A DNA stretch of 64,000 nt from assembly GCA_002398365.1 (NCBI GenBank), contig DGYK01000020.1:52646-116645 (forward strand), given 5' to 3'. The position numbers and the translations under genes are program-made. Position 1 is the first letter of the stretch, and each line of letters begins with the position of its first letter. Of the stretch, positions 17,021 to 26,818 are shown piece after piece. Source of the stretch: Flammeovirgaceae bacterium UBA5008 (lineage in GTDB: Bacteria; Bacteroidota; Bacteroidia; Cytophagales; Cyclobacteriaceae). The notes below the pieces were generated by a model, which had not been told where the DNA came from, searched no databases, and saw only the letters and a program-made list of their open reading frames with translations.

Positions 17021-18079
17021 ATGTCATACAAATTACACTCAGCGCTTTTAGCTTTTGCTGTTGGATTTCTTCTAACAGCTTGTGAAAAAAAAGAACAACC
17101 CGCTCAACAGCAGTCCATTGATGAATCGGCCGTAGCGGTGAAATTGACACCTGTGCAAGTGGGCGAATACAGTTTGCCGATTGCCAGCTCTGGTTTAATT
17201 GCTACCGAAAATGAATCACGACTTTCATTTAAAATCGCAGGCATCGTTTCGAAGATTTATGTAAAGGAAGGACAAAGTGTGACCAAAGGTCAACTCCTAG
17301 CATCTTTAGATCTGACGGAGATCAACGCACAGGTAAGTCAGGCAAAAAACAATCTAGATAAAACCAAACGTGACTTGGAGCGAGGTCAACGTTTGCTGAA
17401 AGATTCTGCAGCTACGGTTGAACAACTGCAAAATTTGCAAACTGCCTTTCAGGTGGCCGATGAGGCATATCGAATTGCTACTTTCAATCAGCAGTATGCT
17501 ACCATTCGTGCAAATCAAAGTGGAAAAGTCATTCGCAAGCTGATCAATGAAGGTGAACTCGTTTCACCCGGAGCGCCAGCGCTAATCATTAATGCAGCGG
17601 CACAAAACAGTTGGCTGGTGAAAATTGGTTTGCCCGATGTGGACTGGGTGCGCGTGAAATTAGGTGATCGCGTCAAAGTTACAACCGATGCGTACCCGAA
17701 TTTTACATTCGATGGGATAGTGACTACGATCAATGAAGGAGCCGATGCCGTAAGTGGTTTGTATCAGGCTGAAGTGAAAGTAAATCCCAGCAACAAAAAA
17801 TTGGCAAGTGGTTTGTTTGCAAAAGTACAAATCATCCCTGCCGAAAAAACTAAGTTATGGATTGTGCCGATTGAAGCATTGGTAGAAGGAGCCGGAAAAC
17901 AAGCATACATTTTTGTCGTGAACGCTGATCAGAAAACGGTACGAAAAGTTGCTGTGACGATTGCCTATCTCGAAGGCACACAAGCTTACCTTTTGAGTGG
18001 CGTAGAAGAAGTGCGTGAGGTGATCACGGCAGGCTCGGCATTCTTAACTGAAAATTCAACTATCACTATTACAAAGTAA
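17021..18079 (+). CDS. RND efflux periplasmic adaptor (membrane fusion lipoprotein)
   Basis: A 352-residue adaptor with a lipoprotein signal peptide and lipobox (FLLTAC, Cys about residue 21). It has a biotinyl-lipoyl half motif (KIAGIVSKIYVKEGQSVTKGQ), a short alpha-hairpin (about 105-150), the second lipoyl half (ATIRANQSGKVIRKLINEGE) and a beta-barrel. This matches the AcrA/MexA group. The RND pump gene follows after 4 bp. It links the pump to the TolC protein encoded upstream. Confidence 0.92.
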   Translation: MSYKLHSALLAFAVGFLLTACEKKEQPAQQQSIDESAVAVKLTPVQVGEYSLPIASSGLIATENESRLSFKIAGIVSKIYVKEGQSVTKGQLLASLDLTEINAQVSQAKNNLDKTKRDLERGQRLLKDSAATVEQLQNLQTAFQVADEAYRIATFNQQYATIRANQSGKVIRKLINEGELVSPGAPALIINAAAQNSWLVKIGLPDVDWVRVKLGDRVKVTTDAYPNFTFDGIVTTINEGADAVSGLYQAEVKVNPSNKKLASGLFAKVQIIPAEKTKLWIVPIEALVEGAGKQAYIFVVNADQKTVRKVAVTIAYLEGTQAYLLSGVEEVREVITAGSAFLTENSTITITK

Positions 18080-18083
18080 TCGT

Positions 18084-21000
18084 ATGCGTATCGCAGAATT
18101 TTCCGTAAAGAATTACCAGTTCACGCTGATCATATTTGCGCTGGTGCTGGCCATGGGCTTGAATTCGCTTATCAACATGCCGCGTGGCGAAGATCCCGAA
18201 ACGGATCAACCCAGTTTCTCGATTGTAGTGGTATATCCGGGCACTAGTCCGGAGGACATGGAAAAGTTGATAGTAGACCCAATGGAGAAACGAATCAACG
18301 AGTTGGATGACATCAAGCGCTTAACTACTTCGATCAACGATGGCTTAGCCGTGTTTCGGGTGGATTATAAACATGAGTCGGATAAAGATGAAAAGTATCA
18401 GGAGATCATTCGCGAGACCGATGCGTTACGAAAAGAGCTGCCGCAAGATATTTACTCTATCACCATTCAACGATTCTCCTCGACTGATGTGAATATTTTG
18501 CAGTTGGCTTTGATTTCAGAAACCGCCTCGTATCGTGAACTGCAAGACAAAGTCGAAACACTAGAGGAGCGATTGGAGAAAATCAAAAGCCTGAAGAAAA
18601 TTGAATCGTTTGGTTTCCCTGAGCAGGAAGTAAAGGTGGAACTGAATTTAGAGAAGATGGCGCAGAACCGTATTCCGGTGAATGCAGTTCTCGGTGCATT
18701 GCAAAGTGAGAATGTGAATATTCCGGGTGGTCGAATTCAGGTCAATACCCGCAACTTCAATATCAAAACCAGTGGTGAGTACAAGGACATTGAAGAGATT
18801 CGAAATACCATTGTGTATACGGCTAATGGAAAAATTGTTTATCTGAAAGACGTAGCGCAAGTCGAGAGCGGTTACGAAAATGAATCGCACATCACGCGAT
18901 TGAATGGTCATCGGGCCGTGTTGTTGACAGCGAGTCAGAAAGAAGGCCAGAATATTTTCAAAGTAGATGATGCCATCGCTCCGGTGTTGGATGAGTTTGA
19001 AAAAGAACTTCCAGCCAACATGAAGATGGTTCGTAATTTTGAACAAGCGAAAAGTGTTGAGAAACGTTTAACTCGCTTCGCGAAAGACTTTATCATCGCC
19101 ATTTTATTAGTAGCTATTACACTCTTACCATTAGGAACACGTGCTGCTATTGTGGTGATGATTTCAATACCATTATCAATATTCACCGGATTGTTTTTAT
19201 TGGATTCCTTCGGATTCACGATCAATCAATTAAGTATTGTTGGATTAATCGTGGCATTGGGCATTTTGGTGGACGACTCCATTGTTGTTATAGAAAACAT
19301 CGAGCGCTACTTGCGTGCGGGCAAAGGGAAACGCGAAGCATCCATTGAAGCAACCAAGCAAATCGGATTGGCTGTGTTAGGTTGTACAGCCACTTTGATT
19401 CTTGCTTTCTTACCGTTGGTATTTTTACCGGAAGCAGCCGGAGACTTTATTCGCAGTCTGCCAATGGCAGTAATCTTTACGGTATTGGCCTCTCTGTTTG
19501 TTTCGCTTACGATCGTTCCTTTCTTGGCAAGTAGAATTTTGAAGACGCACGTTTCTTCTGAGGGAAATATTTTCTTACGCGCCTTGAAGAAATTGATTCA
19601 CGGCACATATACTCGCCTGTTGCATTGGTGTTTGCGTCACCCTTGGGCTACGCTTGGTTTTACTTTGGTGTTGTTCATTGCGAGCCTTGGCTTGTTTAAA
19701 ATCGTAGGCTTTAGTTTGTTCCCTAAATCAGAGAAGCCTCAGTTTTTGATCAACATCGAAACGCCTACCAGTACCAGTATTTACGAAACGGATCGCATCG
19801 CTCGGTATGTGGAAGAAGAATTAAAGAAAGAAAAAGAGATCAGTTATTTTACTTCGAATGTGGGCAAAGGTAATCCGCGCATTTATTACAATGTGATTGG
19901 CCGAAGCGAGTCCAGCAACATCGCGCAGTTTTTTGTTCAGTTGAAAGGATTAACCACCGAACAAAAAACGAAGTTGATTGACAAGTTGCGCGATAAGTTT
20001 ATGTTCTACCCCAACGCAAAGATTGAAGTGAAAGACTTCGAACAAGGTCCACCGCTGGAGGCACCTATCGCGATGCGCATTTTTGGTGAGAACCTGGATA
20101 CACTCCGCAGCGTGTCGATGAAAATTGAAGAGATCATCAAAAAAACGGAGGGCACTATTTATGTCAACAACCCATTGTCGAATCAGCAAACTGATTTGCA
20201 TGTGAAGATCAATAAAGAAAAAGCCGGACAATTGGGAGTGGCCATCAGTGATATCGATCGCGCGATCCGTTTGGGTGTGGCAGGGTTGAATGTAGGTAAG
20301 TTTACACCGGGTGAAGGTGAGGATGAAATCAACATCAATGTAACGTTGCCTAAAAATAAGTTTGCAGACATGAATGTTTTCAACACGCTGCAAGTCAATT
20401 CAATCAACGGTCAGGCTATTCCGTTGCGTCAATTGGCGGTGGTTGAGTTTGAAACAAGTCCGAACCTCATTCGCCATTACGACAAGAATCGTTTTGCAAC
20501 TGTTACTTCTTTTGTGAAGAGTGGCTATCTCTACGAAAATGTAACCAATGATGTCATCAAAAAATTGGATGCATTTCCATTTCCGAAAGGATACTACTAT
20601 GTGGCAGCCGGTGAGGTAGAAAACAAACAAGAGTCATTCGGTGGATTGAGCACCATAATTCTAATTACTGTATTTGGATTCATTGCGGTACTTGTGTTAG
20701 AGTTTGGAAACTTCAAAAGCACGCTTATTGTGTTGTCAGTTATTCCGCTTGGTGTGATTGGTGCGGTAACTATGTTGTTCCTTACGGGAAATCCACTGTC
20801 GTTTGTGGCTGTAGTTGGTTTGATTGCCTTGGCGGGAATTGAGGTAAAGAATTCCATTTTGTTGGTGGACTTTACGCATCAACTGCGTGAGCGTGGTGTG
20901 GAATTGAACGAAGCTATTGAGAAAGCGGGAGAAATTCGATTTGTGCCCATCGTACTTACCTCACTCACTGCCATTGGTGGTTTGATTCCATTGGCGATTG

Positions 21001-21158
21001 AAGGCAACCCGTTGTATTCACCTCTAGCATTGGTAATCATCGGAGGTTTGATCAGCTCTACCTTGTTGTCGCGATTGGTAACACCGGTAATGTATAAGCT
21101 ACTTCCTCCAAAAGTAGAAGTGTTGGGTGAAAAGCCGGGGGATATTCCGTTGGAGTAG
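18084..21158 (+). CDS. RND-family efflux transporter (AcrB/MMPL-type, HAE family)
   Basis: A 1024-residue inner-membrane pump with the expected two halves, each one helix, a large periplasmic domain, then a helix bundle. Helix 4 has the proton-relay aspartates in GILVDDSIVVIENIER (about residues 392-407), and the second half has GIEVKNSILLVDF. Early sequence SLINMPRGEDPETDQP resembles the subgroup that transports organic molecules rather than heavy metals. It is the last gene of the TetR-controlled operon and is followed by a strong terminator. The substrate is unknown. Confidence 0.95.
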   Translation: MRIAEFSVKNYQFTLIIFALVLAMGLNSLINMPRGEDPETDQPSFSIVVVYPGTSPEDMEKLIVDPMEKRINELDDIKRLTTSINDGLAVFRVDYKHESDKDEKYQEIIRETDALRKELPQDIYSITIQRFSSTDVNILQLALISETASYRELQDKVETLEERLEKIKSLKKIESFGFPEQEVKVELNLEKMAQNRIPVNAVLGALQSENVNIPGGRIQVNTRNFNIKTSGEYKDIEEIRNTIVYTANGKIVYLKDVAQVESGYENESHITRLNGHRAVLLTASQKEGQNIFKVDDAIAPVLDEFEKELPANMKMVRNFEQAKSVEKRLTRFAKDFIIAILLVAITLLPLGTRAAIVVMISIPLSIFTGLFLLDSFGFTINQLSIVGLIVALGILVDDSIVVIENIERYLRAGKGKREASIEATKQIGLAVLGCTATLILAFLPLVFLPEAAGDFIRSLPMAVIFTVLASLFVSLTIVPFLASRILKTHVSSEGNIFLRALKKLIHGTYTRLLHWCLRHPWATLGFTLVLFIASLGLFKIVGFSLFPKSEKPQFLINIETPTSTSIYETDRIARYVEEELKKEKEISYFTSNVGKGNPRIYYNVIGRSESSNIAQFFVQLKGLTTEQKTKLIDKLRDKFMFYPNAKIEVKDFEQGPPLEAPIAMRIFGENLDTLRSVSMKIEEIIKKTEGTIYVNNPLSNQQTDLHVKINKEKAGQLGVAISDIDRAIRLGVAGLNVGKFTPGEGEDEININVTLPKNKFADMNVFNTLQVNSINGQAIPLRQLAVVEFETSPNLIRHYDKNRFATVTSFVKSGYLYENVTNDVIKKLDAFPFPKGYYYVAAGEVENKQESFGGLSTIILITVFGFIAVLVLEFGNFKSTLIVLSVIPLGVIGAVTMLFLTGNPLSFVAVVGLIALAGIEVKNSILLVDFTHQLRERGVELNEAIEKAGEIRFVPIVLTSLTAIGGLIPLAIEGNPLYSPLALVIIGGLISSTLLSRLVTPVMYKLLPPKVEVLGEKPGDIPLE

Positions 21159-21181
21159 CCAACGAATTAATAATTCTAAGG

Positions 21182-21216
21182 AGCGTTCGACTGTAGAAAG
21201 TCGAACGCTTTTTTTA
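21182..21216 (+). terminator. Rho-independent terminator after the RND operon
   Basis: AGCGTTCGACT (21182-21192) and AGTCGAACGCT (21199-21209) form a perfect 11-bp stem with a 6-base loop, followed by a T-run. The minus-strand neighbour ends right at the T-run, but there is no matching T-tract for that strand. Confidence 0.92.
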
Positions 21217-23526
21217 TTATCTCCTTGCGATAGGCGCAGCCAAACAGCTTTCTGGAATTTTAAAGGCATCGCACAATGGCACTGCTTCCTGACGCACATC
21301 CCAACAAAGTTGATTTACCAATTTGCGTATGGCTTTTGTTTTACTTCCCTCCATATAGCCGCTTTCTAAATACCAGCCTTTATTTTTTTCTATCTGCGAA
21401 AGCGCGAAAAGCTGGCACAGTTTGGTGAGCACCGCCTTGCAACCTGCATCTTTTGTATTGTTCACTTGTTCGATAAACTTCTCCACGATCACGCGTTCGA
21501 TGTGTGCCATGCCCACTTCCACAAGGTGATGCTGACTTACATTGAAGGCGTCAAATGAATCCATGCCACTGCTGATGTGTTTCTTTAATCGTTGTGCCGC
21601 TGAGACTAAAATATCGCGCTCACGGTGTTTGAAAGCTTCTAAATGAAAATTAAAATCGAGTAGATGTTCTTCATCGGTATTTCTAGTGAAGAAAGGATTT
21701 AATTCGGCTAAAGAAGAGGAAGCTTGCTCTGCAACAAAGTTGAGTATCCCAAACATGCCCATGTTGCTGAACTCTTGTTTGAATTCGGTAAGTCTGCTCT
21801 TCGCGACCAACTGAAGCAACACGGTGTTGTCACCTTCAAAGGTTGTATAGATGTCTGTGTCGTTCTTTAAGCGCTCGATGCGATTTTCCGACAGATATCC
21901 TTTCCCACCACATGCTTCACGACATTCCTGCAAAGTGGCAGTCGTATTCCAAGTCGCAAATGATTTTAATCCGGCTGCCAATGCTTCAATCTCTTGCATG
22001 TCTTCTTCCGAGCGATTGACAAATCGTTGTGTGAGATATTGCAAGGAGAAATGTAGCGCGTATGCATTGGCCAACAATGGCATGAGTCTGCGTTGATGGG
22101 TTCGATAATTCAGAATGGGAATTTCGCTTGCGCCCTCCGGACCAAATTGTTTGCGCTGATCGCCATAGCGAATGGCAATGGTTAACCCGGATTTAGAAGC
22201 ACTCAAGCCAGATCTTGGAATACCGATACGGCCTCCAACTAAAGTGCCGAGCATCGTAAAGAATCTCCGATTGTCGCTGGCAATTGGGCTTAGAAATTTC
22301 CCTTCTTCGTTAATGCCGGCAAATCGATCCAATAAATTCTCAACAGGCACTACCACTTTGTTGTAGTGTATTTTTCCATTGTCTACGCCATTCAAACCCA
22401 TCTTGCGTCCACAGTCTTCAATCGTAACACCCGGCATCGGTTTGCCTTGCGTATCGCGAATGGGAACCAACACGGCACTCACACCATAATCTTTTCCATC
22501 AATGATTAATTTAACGAATGTGGTGGCCATTTGTCCGTGCACTGCTGCATTGCCAATGTATTCTTTCTTGGCTTGTTCGTGTGGTGTGTTAATCATCAAA
22601 GTTTTGGAAGCATGATTATAGGTGGCGGTCGTTTCAATTCCTTTCACATTAGAGCCGTGACCCGTTTCTGTCATGGCAAAACAACCCGGCAATTGAAGTG
22701 TGCCAATTTGCTTGAGATATTTTTTGTGATGTTTCTCCGTTCCCAGAAAATACACACTCATTCCAAACAACCCAAACTGTACACCAAACTTGATCACCAT
22801 ACTCAGGTCGTGGTAGCTGAGTGTTTCCATGATGGTGAAATATTTTTCCATATCTCCTTGGCCACCGTATTCTTTGGGGTACGCCATCGCACCAAAACCT
22901 TGATCGGCTAATTGCTTGCACCACTGCAAAACTTTTTCGCGGTAAGCAGAAAGATTGTCTGTTTCCAGATATTGAAATTCCGGATCGGAAATAACGGTTT
23001 TCACTTTTTTAATCATCTCCGATTGATTGCCTTCCAGTATTTTGGCTAGCGCGTCTACGTTAAAAGTAGATTGGGTGCTGTGCTGTTCCGTAATGGTGAT
23101 GCGTTTCTCGGGATAAAATTGATATACAACTTCACCGTGTATTAATCCCAGCGTGTTGTCAATGGACTCCAGTGAATTTTTGATTTCGGCCAATTCACCG
23201 TTCAGTAAATTTTCAGAACTCTTATGAACAAGCGAGACACCAATGTCTACAAGTTTCGGTTGTGACGAAGTTGGAATAGTATCTAAAGCCTTACGAATTT
23301 CTTCCAACCATTGCCGGTACTCATCGGGTGTGGGTGGTGATAATGGGTTGATTTGATCGAACAAAAACTGCTTTTCTTCTACGGAGAGCCATTTTTGTTT
23401 TTCAACGGCTTCTTTAATCACTTTAATTTCTTTGGGAGTCAACACGGCATCGCTCCACACCATGTAAAAAATGGGCAGAAACAAACGTAGCCGAGGGTTG
23501 GATTGAACAAGAGGATTATGCAGCAT
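21217..23526 (-). CDS. Acyl-CoA dehydrogenase/oxidase-like flavoprotein
   Basis: A 769-residue protein built like peroxisomal acyl-CoA oxidases rather than the 380-residue short-chain dehydrogenases. An N-terminal helical region of about 150 residues precedes the dehydrogenase core. The FAD/substrate motif reads GCFAMTETGHGSNVKG (about residues 280-295), and TTFEGDNTVL near residue 575 carries the probable catalytic Glu in the position used by acyl-CoA oxidases. A helical C-terminal domain of about 180 residues follows. It probably catalyses the first step of fatty-acid beta-oxidation; whether electrons go to ETF or O2 cannot be told. It is divergent from the D-aminoacylase genes. Confidence 0.88.
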   Translation of the reverse strand: MLHNPLVQSNPRLRLFLPIFYMVWSDAVLTPKEIKVIKEAVEKQKWLSVEEKQFLFDQINPLSPPTPDEYRQWLEEIRKALDTIPTSSQPKLVDIGVSLVHKSSENLLNGELAEIKNSLESIDNTLGLIHGEVVYQFYPEKRITITEQHSTQSTFNVDALAKILEGNQSEMIKKVKTVISDPEFQYLETDNLSAYREKVLQWCKQLADQGFGAMAYPKEYGGQGDMEKYFTIMETLSYHDLSMVIKFGVQFGLFGMSVYFLGTEKHHKKYLKQIGTLQLPGCFAMTETGHGSNVKGIETTATYNHASKTLMINTPHEQAKKEYIGNAAVHGQMATTFVKLIIDGKDYGVSAVLVPIRDTQGKPMPGVTIEDCGRKMGLNGVDNGKIHYNKVVVPVENLLDRFAGINEEGKFLSPIASDNRRFFTMLGTLVGGRIGIPRSGLSASKSGLTIAIRYGDQRKQFGPEGASEIPILNYRTHQRRLMPLLANAYALHFSLQYLTQRFVNRSEEDMQEIEALAAGLKSFATWNTTATLQECREACGGKGYLSENRIERLKNDTDIYTTFEGDNTVLLQLVAKSRLTEFKQEFSNMGMFGILNFVAEQASSSLAELNPFFTRNTDEEHLLDFNFHLEAFKHRERDILVSAAQRLKKHISSGMDSFDAFNVSQHHLVEVGMAHIERVIVEKFIEQVNNTKDAGCKAVLTKLCQLFALSQIEKNKGWYLESGYMEGSKTKAIRKLVNQLCWDVRQEAVPLCDAFKIPESCLAAPIARR

Positions 23527-23618
23527 AAAGAAGATGTTTAGTGTATAAAAATAGCAAATACTTTTTGTTTGATTGCTTGGTTAAAAAACGATACATTACT
23601 TTACTAATTGTTCTTTTT

Positions 23619-25121
23619 ATGATTCGTTTTAGTCTATTTGGTTTTATCTGTTTAGTCATTGGGTGTACATCACCTTCTTATGATACGATCATTCGTGGTG
23701 CGACCGTATATGATGGTAATGTAAATGACGGAATCATTGCCGATGTGGGCATTCGCTCAGATACCATTGCATTCATTGGCGACTTGTCAAACGCTAAGAG
23801 TAAAACAATTGTTGACGCAAAGGGTTTGGTTTTGGCGCCCGGATTTATTGACACACACAGCCATCATGGAGGTGGTTTGGAAGAAGATCCATCCGGCTTA
23901 GCGGTTGTAAGCCAAGGTGTCACTACGATTATTGTCGGGCAGGATGGTGGATCGGAATGGCCGCTTAAAAAATATTTTCAATCACTAATTGACCATCCTG
24001 TGGCTGTTAATGTGGGCTCTTATAGCGGGCACAACACGATTCGTGATCTTGTGGTTGGTACAGATTTTAAACGCAAATCGACTCAGGCAGAAATTGATAG
24101 CATGATTCTGTTACTACATGAAGACATGAAAGCAGGCGCATTGGGATTATCCACCGGTTTAGAATATGATCCGGGAATTTATTCTGCCAAAGATGAAGTG
24201 CTGCAACTTTCAAAAGTGTTGCCGGCTTACCAAGGCCGATACATTAGTCATCTGCGCAGCGAAGATCGCTACTTTTGGGATGCGCTGCAGGAAATTATTA
24301 CCATCGGAAAAGAAGTGAAGATTCCGGTGCAGATCAGTCACTTTAAATTAGCCATGCGCGGCTTATGGGGCAAGGCCGATAGTGCTTTGCTGTTGTTGGA
24401 TCATGCTCGAAACGAAGGTGTGAATATTACGGCTGACTTGTATCCGTATACCTACTGGTCTTCTACTATCCGCGTTCTGTTTCCAGATCGGAATTTTACA
24501 GACGAGAAGGAAGCGGCTTTTATTCTGAAAGAAGTGACAAGTGCCGAAGGAATCATCCTAAGCAAATACGAACCTAATCCAGATTATAATGGAAAAAGTT
24601 TGGCAGAGATTGCTGCACTTGAAAAACGTACCCCCGAAAAAATGCTGATCGAGTTGATCAAACGATTGGATGAATGTGAAAAGAAGGGCGATGATTGTGG
24701 CGGCAGTATTGTAGCTACGAGCATGGATGAAAACGATGTGAAGAAATTGATGCAATGGAAGTACACCAACTTTTGTTCGGACGGCAACAGTGGTGGCAGA
24801 CACCCGCGCGGCTTCGGAGCGTTTACACGCATTCTCAGTCACTACGTGCGCGAAGAAAAAACGTTTTCCATACCGGAGGCAATTTTTAAAATGACCGGAT
24901 TGGCAGCGGATCAAGTTGGAATCAAAAAGAGAGGACGAATTGCTATAGGCCATTACGCGGATTTAGTTTTGTTTAATGAACAATTGGTGAGAGACGAAGC
25001 CACCGTTCAAAACCCGCATCAAGTATCGAAAGGAATTGAGCGAGTATGGGTGAATGGTCAGGTAGTTTGGGCTGATGGTAAAACCACCAATCAACGAAGC
25101 GGGAAAGTTATTTATCGATAA
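23619..25121 (+). CDS. N-acyl-D-amino-acid deacylase family amidohydrolase, lipoprotein
   Basis: A 500-residue metal-dependent amidohydrolase. I chose the ATG at 23619 because it starts a lipoprotein signal (MIRFSLFGFICLVIGC); the frame is open further upstream to 23541 but that part looks non-coding. The beta-sandwich start is TIIRGATVYDGN, then PGFIDTHSHHGG with the HxH metal site. Later motifs SHFKLAMRGLWGK and FCSDGNSGGRHPRGFGAFTRILS match the D-aminoacylase family. The Cys ligand found in characterised D-aminoacylases (in an NCG motif) is replaced by VGQDGGS. It is followed 11 bp downstream by a paralogue. Probably acts in the periplasm on N-acylated D-amino acids or peptides. Confidence 0.85.
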   Translation: MIRFSLFGFICLVIGCTSPSYDTIIRGATVYDGNVNDGIIADVGIRSDTIAFIGDLSNAKSKTIVDAKGLVLAPGFIDTHSHHGGGLEEDPSGLAVVSQGVTTIIVGQDGGSEWPLKKYFQSLIDHPVAVNVGSYSGHNTIRDLVVGTDFKRKSTQAEIDSMILLLHEDMKAGALGLSTGLEYDPGIYSAKDEVLQLSKVLPAYQGRYISHLRSEDRYFWDALQEIITIGKEVKIPVQISHFKLAMRGLWGKADSALLLLDHARNEGVNITADLYPYTYWSSTIRVLFPDRNFTDEKEAAFILKEVTSAEGIILSKYEPNPDYNGKSLAEIAALEKRTPEKMLIELIKRLDECEKKGDDCGGSIVATSMDENDVKKLMQWKYTNFCSDGNSGGRHPRGFGAFTRILSHYVREEKTFSIPEAIFKMTGLAADQVGIKKRGRIAIGHYADLVLFNEQLVRDEATVQNPHQVSKGIERVWVNGQVVWADGKTTNQRSGKVIYR

Positions 25122-25132
25122 ATTTAAAAACT

Positions 25133-26815
25133 ATGAAGAACCTCTTATCATTCATGGCAGTTATTATGCTGCTATCAAATTGCAAGAAACAAGAATTTGA
25201 CGTAATTATTCGCGGAGGCACCGTGTATGATGGTACCGGAAAAGCAGGAGTGCAGGCGGATGTGGGCATCAATGCGGATACCGTTGCTTTCATTGGCGAT
25301 TTGTCGTCAGCCGTTGGCAAAAAAGAAATTGATGCTAAAGGTTTAGCGGTTGCTCCGGGCTTTATCAATATGTTGAGCCACTGCGAGGTTTCACTTTTGT
25401 TTGATGGCAACTCGCAAAGTGATATTCGGCAGGGTGTTACTTTGGAAGTGTTGGGCGAAGGCTCGATGGGCCCGATGAATGCGAAGATGAAAGCAGACGA
25501 CTCACTGGCCATGTTGCACGACACCGATTGGGCGTATAAAATTGACTGGACTACATTAGGTGAATATTTGGAAGGATTGGAGCGAAGAGGAGTTTCTCCC
25601 AACGTTGCTTCGTTTGTGAGCGCCATTACAGTGCGTGTCCACGAGTTAGGATATGCCAACCGCGCGCCATCACCTGAAGAACTGAATCGTATGAAAGAGT
25701 TGGTGCGTGTAGCGATGGAAGAAGGAGCGATGGGTGTTACTTCAGCGTTGATTTATGCGCCAGCCAATTATGCCAGCACCGAAGAGTTGATTGAGTTGAG
25801 TAAAGTAGCATCACAATACAATGGCATGTACATCGCGCACATGCGCAGTGAAGGAAATTCGATTTATGCAGCAGTGGATGAAACCATTCGCATTGCGCGC
25901 GAAGCCAATCTTCCGGCAGAGATTTATCATTTGAAATTCAGCGGCAAAGACAACTGGAATAAAATTGATTCAGTGATCGCCATGATCGATCGCGCCAACA
26001 AATCGGGATTAAAAATTACGGCCGATATGTACACGTACACAGCCGGAGCCACGGGACTCGATGCCGCCATGCCACCTTGGTTGCAGGAGGGCGGTATCAA
26101 TGAATGGATCAAACGCATGAAAGATTCTGCCATGCGCAAGAAGGCATTACAAGAAATGCGCACGCCTACCGACAAGTGGGAAAACTTGATGATGTTAGCC
26201 GGTGATTTCGATAAAGTGTTGCTAATGGGTTTTACCAATGATTCACTCAGGAAAAACTATACGGGCAAAACGTTGGGAGAAGTAGCAAAAATTTATGGCA
26301 AGTCTCCAGAGGAAACTGCCATGGATTTGGTAATCACCGATGGTACCCGTGTGGGCACAGCTTACTTTCTAATGACGGAAGAAAATGTGATGCGACAAAT
26401 TCAGTTGCCGTATGTTAGTTTCGGATCAGATGCAGAGTCATCTACCGCAGCGGGAAATTTTTTAAAAACACCGACACATCCAAGGGCGTATGGAAATTTC
26501 TCGCGGTTGTTGGGAAAATATGTCCGTGAAGAAAAAGTGATTTCACTGGAAGAAGCCATTCGTAGACTGACTTCATTGCCTGCTACCAACTTGAAAATAA
26601 AAAGACGGGGTACGCTGGTCCCCGGCTACTTTGCGGACCTTGCCATCTTCGATGCATCGAAAATTGCAGATCATGCTACGTTTGAAAATCCACATCAATA
26701 CAGCACCGGCATGGTGCATGTGTTCGTCAATGGCGTGCAGGTGTTGGCAGATGGCGAACATACGAATGCAAAACCCGGTAGAGTTGTAAGAGGACCGGGA
26801 TGGAAGAAGAGGTAG
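25133..26815 (+). CDS. N-acyl-D-amino-acid deacylase family amidohydrolase, paralogue
   Basis: A 560-residue lipoprotein (lipobox LLSNC, Cys about 17) sharing with the upstream gene the start FDVIIRGGTVYDG, a central AHMRSEGNSIYAAVDETIRIA and the C-terminal FGSDAESSTA/HPRAYGNFSRLLGKYVREE. It clearly arose by duplication. The first metal motif is altered: PGFINMLSHCEVS stands where the sister protein has PGFIDTHSHHG, so one His of HxH is lost. The segment LGEGSMGP replaces the Cys-containing motif of characterised enzymes. It may use the remaining tight metal site or have a changed substrate. Same operon as its sister. Confidence 0.85.
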   Translation: MKNLLSFMAVIMLLSNCKKQEFDVIIRGGTVYDGTGKAGVQADVGINADTVAFIGDLSSAVGKKEIDAKGLAVAPGFINMLSHCEVSLLFDGNSQSDIRQGVTLEVLGEGSMGPMNAKMKADDSLAMLHDTDWAYKIDWTTLGEYLEGLERRGVSPNVASFVSAITVRVHELGYANRAPSPEELNRMKELVRVAMEEGAMGVTSALIYAPANYASTEELIELSKVASQYNGMYIAHMRSEGNSIYAAVDETIRIAREANLPAEIYHLKFSGKDNWNKIDSVIAMIDRANKSGLKITADMYTYTAGATGLDAAMPPWLQEGGINEWIKRMKDSAMRKKALQEMRTPTDKWENLMMLAGDFDKVLLMGFTNDSLRKNYTGKTLGEVAKIYGKSPEETAMDLVITDGTRVGTAYFLMTEENVMRQIQLPYVSFGSDAESSTAAGNFLKTPTHPRAYGNFSRLLGKYVREEKVISLEEAIRRLTSLPATNLKIKRRGTLVPGYFADLAIFDASKIADHATFENPHQYSTGMVHVFVNGVQVLADGEHTNAKPGRVVRGPGWKKR

Positions 26816-26818
26816 AAT

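Noticed and set aside
23541..23618. Extended N-terminus of the first D-aminoacylase
   Set aside because: The lipoprotein signal starts at 23619; the upstream part has an AT-rich, promoter-like sequence in the divergent spacer.
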